DNA from: Pyrocephalus nanus
Taxonomy: Eukaryota; Chordata; Aves; Passeriformes; Tyrannidae
Assembly: GCA_038380795.1 (NCBI GenBank)
Contig: CM076275.1
Span: 10,759,001 to 10,823,000 of the forward strand
Direction: 5' to 3'
DNA: 64,000 bases
Shown here: one piece after another, positions 56,789 to 64,000 of the stretch
How the letters are laid out: every line of letters starts with the position of its first letter
Position numbering within the stretch: the stretch's first letter is position 1
Position numbers and translations under genes: made by a program
The notes under the pieces: model-generated
What the model was told of the DNA's origin: nothing
The model's database searches: none
What the model saw: only the letters and a program-made list of their open reading frames with translations

Positions 56789-57041
56789 AATCACAGACTG
56801 GCTGGGTCTGTAAGGGACTTTAAATCTCATTTTGTTCTACACCCTCCACTAGACCAGGTTGCTCAGAGCTCCATCCAATCCAGCCTTGGACACTTCCAGG
56901 GATGGGGCAGCCACAGCTTCTCTGGGCAACCTGTGCCAGGGCCTCACCACCCTCACAGGGAAGAATTTCTTCCTAACACCTCATGTAAAGCTACCTTATT
57001 TTCTTTCATTTTAAGGCCATTCACCCTCCTCTTGTAATTAT
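56789..57041 (-). mobile_element. CR1 LINE fragment
   Basis: The + strand reads GAATCACAGACTGGCTGGGT, GGACACTTCCAGGGATGGGG, AGCTTCTCTGGGCAACCTGT and GAATTTCTTCCTAACACCTC. It then continues into the CR1-like TTTTAAGGCCATTCACCCTC. Confidence 0.88.
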
Positions 57042-58265
57042 TAAAGCTGATTTATTTTGGTTAAGTTGAAATTGATTTCTAATGTACATAAAACTTCCGA
57101 GAAACAAGCACGTGAAATAACAAAGCGCTCAAATGATGCTTGCAGAGTCGGGTGAGCTCCTGATCTGCTTTAGGGTCAGGTTGTGTGAGTTGAGGAGTTT
57201 GGCCTTTGTCCTGTATTTTTGAAGTCTGAAGTGAATCCATCCCTGGGACAAGCCCACTGGTGCTGAACAGGCACATCCCAGGTTTTCGCTTTCGATTGTG
57301 TTATGAACAAATTTGTGTCGCTCATGGTGGCTTGAATTCCTGTCTCTGTGGCCAGGAGTCAGGAGAGAGGAGCCAGTTGAATTCTGTACTGCAGCTCTGT
57401 ACTGTGATGACATGATCAAAACAGTAAAGATCCTGCTTCTGGGGGAAATGCAGGAATCCAAAACATCTGGGCAGTTTGTTTGTGCGTGTGTGCCTTCCTT
57501 CATGCCTTTGTTCATCCCTTCCAATTACTGCTGCTAAGTATAAACTTAAAACAGAGATGATGCTGAGCTTGTGGGGAACATATGGACAAATGGAAAATAA
57601 ACAGCATGAGGAATTCCTTGCTAATGAGCTCTTGCATGATAAGATACTAAAAAAAAAAAAAAAAGGCAAAAGGCAGAGGTCTGAGCTTTGCTTCTATTGC
57701 AGCATGAGAAGAAAATTTCCCTAATGATGCCCAACATCACTTTGATGCTGCACTGCAGCATCTTCCTTATGGTTTACTGGGGCCCCCGCCTGCTGGGGAC
57801 TTGATGGTGTGTTATCCACACTGGATCCATGCTTGGAGGCTCATTCCAGCTGTATTCTGGGCTTCTCAGAGGGATTTGGGCCATAACCATGGTCTGCAGC
57901 CACCAGCTTTGCTCAGTGATGGAGGGGATGGAGTCGCCTCCTCTCTCTGAGGCTGTCACACCAATCCCAGCCAGTGGCACTGGCTCTGTACTGGCTTTCC
58001 ACAACCAGCACCTGTGTGTTTCCCTGCTTGGCCTCTCTTGGTACACATGCAATTAATTGCTCCAGCTGAACAACAGGAACCTGGTCCTTCCTCCTCAAGT
58101 TCAAGGTTCGTCTCTCTTGTTCTTCCTGGCAGGAGAATAGATGTTTCCTTGCACTTCAGGCAAGAGTCACCCTACTAGCTTTGCAGTTTTTGTGGTTAGG
58201 AGGCTGCTGGAATTATTTTTGGTGGAAAGGTTTGTGATTAGCAGCTATATTCTCTGTGAGTCAAG
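57042..58265. other. Intergenic, no gene recognised
   Basis: No coding exon, RNA gene or known repeat apart from an A run at about 57650-57665. Confidence 0.5.
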
Positions 58266-58450
58266 GTAGAATCATGTAATCATTTAGGCTGGAAAAGCCC
58301 TCTGACATCATCAAGTCCAGCTGTTACCCCAGCACTGCCAAGGCCATAACTAATCCATGTCCTCAAGTGCCACATCTACATGTTTTTTTGAACACTTTAG
58401 ATGTTCATCCCTGATCAGCTTTGGCACCTGCATCTGGCCCTCGGTGCTGC
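58266..58450 (-). mobile_element. CR1 LINE fragment
   Basis: The + strand reads TAGAATCATGTAATCATTTA, GGCTGGAAAAGCCCTCTGAC, CATCAAGTCCAGCTGTTACC and CCAGCACTGCCAAGGCC, the complement of the CR1 3' end. Confidence 0.85.
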
Positions 58451-61400
58451 TGAAACTCATTTGACGTTCTCTAATGGCCATTTGGAACTCCTGGAGCATC
58501 CTGCAGGATAGAGCTTCACCTTGGAGCTTGTATCTTGTTTTTCAGTGCAGTGATTTATACTGACAGATCCTTTGTGAGTTCAAGGAAATGGTATTTTCCA
58601 TCCAAACACCCCTGGGGACAGTGGAGGGTTCTTGGGGCATGGCAAGGGATCAGTATGAGTGGCACAGCACGGGGAAAAGGCAAATCCATTGAAAACACAA
58701 GTGAATAAAATAAAAATGAAATAGATTTTTTATAAATGTGGAAAAATATATAGAAAATAAGAATAGAAATGTTTCCAAGGAATATGGAAGTGCTGAGGAG
58801 TTTCTGCCCTGGCAACTGGGGGGGCACTGTTGGATTGTGCTGGCAGTGGTGGGGACTGGCTGTGGTTTTGGGGTGGGGGTGTTTATATTTCAAGCTGCTC
58901 CTGTGATCCCAAATAGCCATGTTCAATAAATGCAGCACTGGACCGCTTCCTTCCAGAGGGCAGGAATGCAGTTGGAAATGCCTCTATCATACTCATCTCT
59001 CTGGCCAAAATGCTATTTAAGCATCAAACCACATGGACCCAAATGAGGTGGCAGGTTTCAGTTCAGCTCTAAAACAATTAGCTAAAAATCAAAGAAGCAA
59101 ATGCATTGTTTGTTACCGGTTTGTGCTTTTTTTTTTCCAGGGGAAATTTGGATTCTTTAATTGGCTCAGCTGGAGCAAAAAACCCAGATCAAACAGTGAG
59201 TGAGCTGGAACAACAAAGGAATGTCCTGGTATTTCTTTTTCCAAGTTTAGAAATGGAAGTCAGGGCAGCCTTGGGATTTGTGGAAATTCCTCTGTGCATT
59301 GTTGGGAGGTAGAGGAAGTGGTTTCAAGTTGAGCTACTGGATTCTGCGTCGCAAAGCGGGGGCCAGTTTCCACTCGCCCAGCTCCGGTTGTCCTGGCTCT
59401 GCCGGTGGCTGCTCTTTGCAGCAAGATGCCTTAAACATTTACCCCTGACCACTGCAAACACCTGTGGGGGGGCTCACTGTGCCCCTGTGCCGGGCTCTGC
59501 CATGGCAGCTGGCCTAGGAAAATACATGGAAACATTTTTCCATTCCTGCCGGTATTTCTTTCTTGCAGCTGCTTGGCACAATCGCAGTTGGAAAAGGTTG
59601 TTTTCAGTCCACTATCAGCTTCTGGAAGAGCTGTTCCCATTTCTATACGAAGCCATTCGTGTATAGATCACAGTTTTAAATTTTGATGCCTGTTTCCCAC
59701 AGCCATCGGGGTAATTTGATAATAAAAAGCCTGCCAGACCCACAGGTAGATCATCAGTATATGTGAGGGGGAAGAGAAGAGCCCTCCTGGCTTAAAGCGC
59801 GCGTGCTGTTTGTGTTCCCTTTACAGTAGGGATGTTTTGTTGGCAGTTTTTGGTAGTTTTTGGGGTTTTTTTGTTTTTTTGGACAGCACACCCATGCAGC
59901 TGGAGGGTAGAGCCTGTTCTCCTCCGGCTGGGCTGGAGTCGAGTGAGGCCGAGAGGCAGGACATGAATGGGTTGTTCCGTCCCCGCAGCCTCGGGGTCCC
60001 TGGGGGGGGATGTCCCCCCGCCAGGCAGGAAGCGAGAGCCCCATCACTCCTGCCAAGAAAAACCTCTCCAGAACATCCTCTCTGCTCTGCTGAGGCCGGA
60101 TGGTTTTCACCCCACCGTGGCCCTGCTCTCCCTCACAGCACTGGGGTTATTTTTCAGCGAGGGCTGGCCCCAGGTTGGGGACAGGGATGGCTCCTGCTCC
60201 TCAAGGCCACGCTGCTGCTGTGTTGGTGGGGTTACAGCTGTAACAGCCTCTTGCTGCTGGAAACTGCTGGGATGATGCCCTGGGGAGCAACTCCCAAAAA
60301 CTGACTTCCCTGAAGGGTCACAGAGACAGGCTGTGGGTCAGGAAGGAGTGGTGGCCCTGGCCATGGGGCAGGAGGGGATGAGCCACAGAGGGTTCTGTGG
60401 GATGTGCAGGGCTATGCTGGAAGGGACCAGGGTTCACTGTCACTGCCCTCGCTGCCCAGTACCTTGTGGGCACCCCAGGATGGGGAGGGACAGCCCCAAG
60501 CCCCATCATGGGGACCCTGTGCCTTTCCAGGGTCCTGTCATGGTGGTTTCAAAGGCAGGGATAGATCTCAGATGTGCTGAGCTGGCTGGGGCTGCGGCTG
60601 CAGCATCTGGCTGCTGATCATGGGGATGCCCACAAGGAGCAGCCCTGGCAGCACCACCTTATCCTACCACATATATATGTATATAATCCCCTACTACGTA
60701 TATATTTTTTCCATGCATGGTTTATCTTTAAAATTATTTTTTATTTTTTTTTGTTCTGATGTTTGAATGCAGTTCCTTCCCACAGTCACTGAAGTGCTTT
60801 GGATGTTAATACGAAACAGTATCACATTTTTGTGTGTTTTGGGTTATTTGTCTCTGCTTTTATTAGGCTTGTCATGCAAATTATCAGGCAAAACTGTAAA
60901 AGAAGAAATTGTGTGTGTGTGTTCGTACTGCGGACCAAATCCAAGACCCATCAATACATGATGCAGGGAATTGTTCTTTGTTTTCCAGGGAAATTGGGTC
61001 CCAGAATGAGGAAGCCCTCAGGGCGATGAGTGGTACCTATTGTTTTATTCATGGTCTCTGTCAGCACTGCCTTTCCAGTGCCTGCCACATGGTCTGGAGG
61101 TACTGACATGAGGATGTGTCTGATGCCGCGTGTGAGAGGGAGTTTGGGACACCAGCAGATCCCAGGGGTCCCACACCAGGGTTTTTCCGCTGGGTCTTAT
61201 GTAAATCTGGGACTTAGGAGCCAGTTTGGCAGGGCCAGCACAGCCTGGGGGCATGGCCCTGGCTTGGATTTCAGGCTGGCTCAAGGATGGGATAAGCAGC
61301 AACAAGCTCAGCACCTTGGGTGAGGGTCCCCAGCAACGTCACCCTTGTGTCTGTCCCGTCCTCTTGCTTGCCAAGGAAACAGGAGGTGTGTTTTCCAATG

Positions 61401-62675
61401 GATGAGTTTCCAGGCACTGAACAATGTGTGGTCAGCTTTGTAGGAAATATGAAGAAGCAAATAAAAACTAGAAGAGGAAGAAGAGGGTTGTTTTGTGTAT
61501 TGTGACATCCCTGCCTCTGGCTGAGGCAGAAAAGGGAGTGATTTTGTTACTCCAGCTCGAAAGTAGGTGGAGGTGAGAGGAGCTGGTGCTGGGTGCCAGG
61601 CAGGAGGAGGTGCCAGGCAGGAGGTGAGGAGCCCCTGCCCAAGTTCTGTTCCTGTGTCTGATGCATGTGGCCACAGCCAGGGCTTCTGAGTGTGGCTGGC
61701 TCACTGTGAGCGCTGGGGACAGCTGGAGTTGGGGGCAGGGTTGCAGGATCAGGCTCCCTGGCTCTGTTCTCAGTTGTGTACAAGTGAATCATATATTGAA
61801 AAAACCTGATATTGAAATGTGCCTGTTCCAGCACCCCAAACCCGGATGCTGAAAAAATTTACATTGTGGTTTTACTTAGAGTATCTCTTTAATATTCCTG
61901 AGGAAATGGGGAGGTTTCCATCACATTTCCAAATGACTGACGTTCTCTGTGAAGCTGAGCACTCCAAGCAGGGCTGCTGTGTCTTGGCTAGATGTGTGTC
62001 CACAGCTGCAGAGCTGCTTGGACTGTTTGGATACCAGTTGATGCTGAGGCTGCCTTTGTAGGCAATGATACCCACCAAGGAGCTTTACAGTGAAGATAGG
62101 AGTGAAAAAGTTGTTCCCTTTATGTCAAGAATGATTCAGTCTGAACAGGAAAATCCACCTCCAGTCCCCTGTGTTGCACAGACACCATCTTCTCTTTGGG
62201 TGTGCCCACGAGATGCTCTACTCCTGTTGCAGTACAAAGTAGCTGTAAAATCCTTCTTTGGTTCTACTCTGCCTCTCAGATTTTTAATCCTGAATTCTCT
62301 TTTTTGTTGGTGTTTTTAGCTGTGTTGGCAGCAGGGTCCCTGCCTGTCCCCCAGCTTGGGGCTGCTCTGGCAGGGAGAGGTTATTGGTGCTGAAAGGGGC
62401 TGCTGAGACATGTCCTCTAGTTAGTGCAAACATAAAATTAGAACACTTGCAGCTGACATTTCAGGGTTTTTAACTCCCTTGTTTCTTCCAAAGTATGTAA
62501 TTTTGGGGGTAGCCTTTTTGTTGGAGCATAATCATTGTTATAATAATTTTATTTCCAGTGCTTGTGGTGTGGAAACCAAGGAATCCAGAGGGAGCAGGAG
62601 AAGTGTTTTCTGAGCTGACAGAAGGGATCATGTGCACTGATCTGGGCACATGTCAGTGGAGGTGTATTGCTGAGC
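58451..62675. other. Gene-free stretch
   Basis: No exon or RNA gene recognised. It contains a candidate conserved block at 59480-59750, an AT-rich patch of TATATA repeats at 60668-60705 and a short GT run near 60910. Open frames on both strands lack splice or domain support. Confidence 0.45.
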
Positions 62676-62820
62676 AATCCCAACACCTTCCACTAGACTG
62701 AGTTGTTCCAAGTTCTATCCAACCTGGCCTTGAACACTTCCAGGGAAGCATCCACAGCTTCTCTGAGCAACCTGTACCAGTGTCTCACCACCATCACAGG
62801 GAAGAATTTCATCCTAATCT
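62676..62820 (-). mobile_element. CR1 LINE fragment
   Basis: The + strand reads CAACACCTTCCACTAGACTG, ATCCAACCTGGCCTTGAACA, CAGCTTCTCTGAGCAACCTG and GGGAAGAATTTCATCCTAAT. Confidence 0.86.
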
Positions 62821-63256
62821 TACAATCCTGTCTATATTTTTATATCTACATGTGAAGTTGGTTCTGAGAGTCCCTAAATGTACCCATGTGTTTAGCCAGT
62901 GCTCTACTTGCAGCTTGGATGGGCTGTTCAAGGCTGGCCCTGGTTTGAGTGAGCCTGGGTGGCTTCTCTTGAAGCTGTCTGAGATCCTGTTGTGTGAGGT
63001 TTTCACATAAAAATCCACAAAAGCTGGCTGTTCCTGGTTCCAGTTTGTGCATTCCAGTTTTAGCCAGGAAGCACAGGCTGAGCATCCTTCCCTCAGGATA
63101 CAGAGCTCTGCCTGACCGAGATGTGATGATCTTTCCTTCTGGGAACACGTGGGTACTTGAGCACCTGCCCTGCCCAAGGGTGGGACTGTTCCTTCTTGGA
63201 ACCCCCCAGCAGGGAAATCTTGGCTCTGAAGTCAGAGCACAACTCAGGGTGATCAA

Positions 63257-63342
63257 AGAATCACAGAACGGTTTGGGTTGGAAGGGACCTTAAAAATCTT
63301 CCAACCCCCTGCTGTGGACAGGGACACCTTCCACTCGGTGAT
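63257..63342 (-). mobile_element. CR1 LINE fragment, short
   Basis: The + strand reads AGAATCACAGAACGGTTTGG, GTTGGAAGGGACCTTAAAAA and GACAGGGACACCTTCCACTC, the complement of the CR1 3' tip. Confidence 0.87.
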
Positions 63343-63440
63343 GATGGTGGTCATAAAGGTGTGATACAGTGGTTGGCATCCCAGCATCCCATCATGATGG
63401 GGCAGCCTATGTGGAGCAGGACAGACATGCTGGGAGAGGT

Positions 63441-63469
63441 TAAAAAAAAAAAAAAAAAAGAAAAAAAAC
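63441..63469. repeat. A-rich run
   Basis: A17-18, G, A8. No adjacent retrocopy or target-site duplication was recognised. Confidence 0.85.
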
Positions 63470-63746
63470 AGACATAAGAAAGAAAATCCTCATTTGCTGA
63501 AGGGAGACAGGAAGAAGGATGGGGAGAAGCTGTTTGTTAAATAATAAAGAATGAGCTTTTATAAAGACCTCGTGTCCAAAGCTCTTTAACTTTTCCTGGC
63601 ATTTCCCATCCATTCCATTGTTAAGCCCTTTGCTGTCGGAAAACAGCGCCGGGCCAAGGCGCTCGATGATCTCATCGCCAAGGCCTCTGCAGTCGCCTCT
63701 GTTTACGCGCCTCGCAGCATTTGCTCCTCAGATTTGGTTTCCTACT

Positions 63747-63805
63747 TTGAAGAAAAAAATAAGAAGGCAAAAGAAAAAAAAAAAGAGAAAAAAAGAAAAA
63801 AAAAA
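63747..63805. repeat. A/G-rich simple repeat
   Basis: Runs of A broken by single G (GAAAAAAAAAAAGAGAAAAAAAG). The open frame through it is low-complexity Lys-rich and not a gene. Confidence 0.85.
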
Positions 63806-64000
63806 TCTTTCATTTGTGCAGCGGCTCCCCCTGCCCCCAGTGCTGGGCTGTGAGGAAAATAGCACCTCCGTGGTTTTCAAGGAGAGGATGGACCACAGCG
63901 GATTCCCACAATTTATAAGAGGAGACAGGAAGGCCTTGGTGACTCATAAACACTAACAGATTCTGTGTATGAGTTTCTCTTTGTTGTTTGTTATCCTTAA

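Noticed and set aside
59106..59312. Possible exon after a T-rich tract ending in CCAG
   Set aside because: The acceptor-like motif is good, but the 68-codon frame has no recognisable homology and no partner exon nearby.
63618..63956. 112-codon plus-strand frame with a poly-Lys segment
   Set aside because: It runs through A-rich simple repeat, and the rest has no domain.

Overview
The window looks like nuclear DNA from a bird. It carries about 15 truncated copies of the CR1 LINE, the dominant interspersed repeat of avian genomes, and no mammalian-type SINEs. Its genes have short introns and GC-rich CpG-island promoters, and their exon-intron structures and encoded proteins match vertebrate orthologues closely. 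The species cannot be fixed from sequence alone.

Layout: (1) 1-11100, the 3' part of HSPA4 on the + strand: 17 coding exons, with the first exons upstream of the window. (2) 11100-20170, RNF14 on the + strand: a CpG island near 12.45-12.85 kb and seven coding exons at 13725-19572. (3) 22950-26450, GNPDA1 on the - strand, convergent with RNF14, with its CpG island near 25.72-26.48 kb. (4) 26.5-32.0 kb, intergenic; it holds two CR1 copies and an unexplained pair of long overlapping open frames. (5) 32036-48500, NDFIP1 on the + strand: CpG-island promoter, a 9.5-kb first intron, seven coding exons and a 3'UTR of about 2.1 kb. (6) 48590-49320, a 25-26 bp minisatellite directly behind NDFIP1. (7) 49.3-64 kb, a gene-free stretch with scattered CR1 fragments, A-rich runs and a few blocks that look like candidate conserved non-coding elements. 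In other vertebrates SPRY4 follows NDFIP1, so this stretch may be its flanking regulatory DNA.

The four genes are unrelated housekeeping or regulatory genes and do not form one pathway: an Hsp110 cochaperone, an RBR ubiquitin ligase, glucosamine-6-phosphate deaminase and a NEDD4-family adaptor. RNF14 and NDFIP1 both belong to ubiquitin signalling, but nothing in the sequence links them. RNF14-GNPDA1-NDFIP1 is the conserved vertebrate order. HSPA4 directly next to RNF14 differs from human, where the two are megabases apart on 5q31.

I found no new biological system. The most useful observations are a CR1 fragment that appears to supply the branch point for RNF14 coding exon 4, CR1 copies at the edge of all three CpG islands, the minisatellite behind NDFIP1, a perfect 17-bp hairpin in a GNPDA1 intron, and candidate conserved elements in the 3' gene-free stretch.
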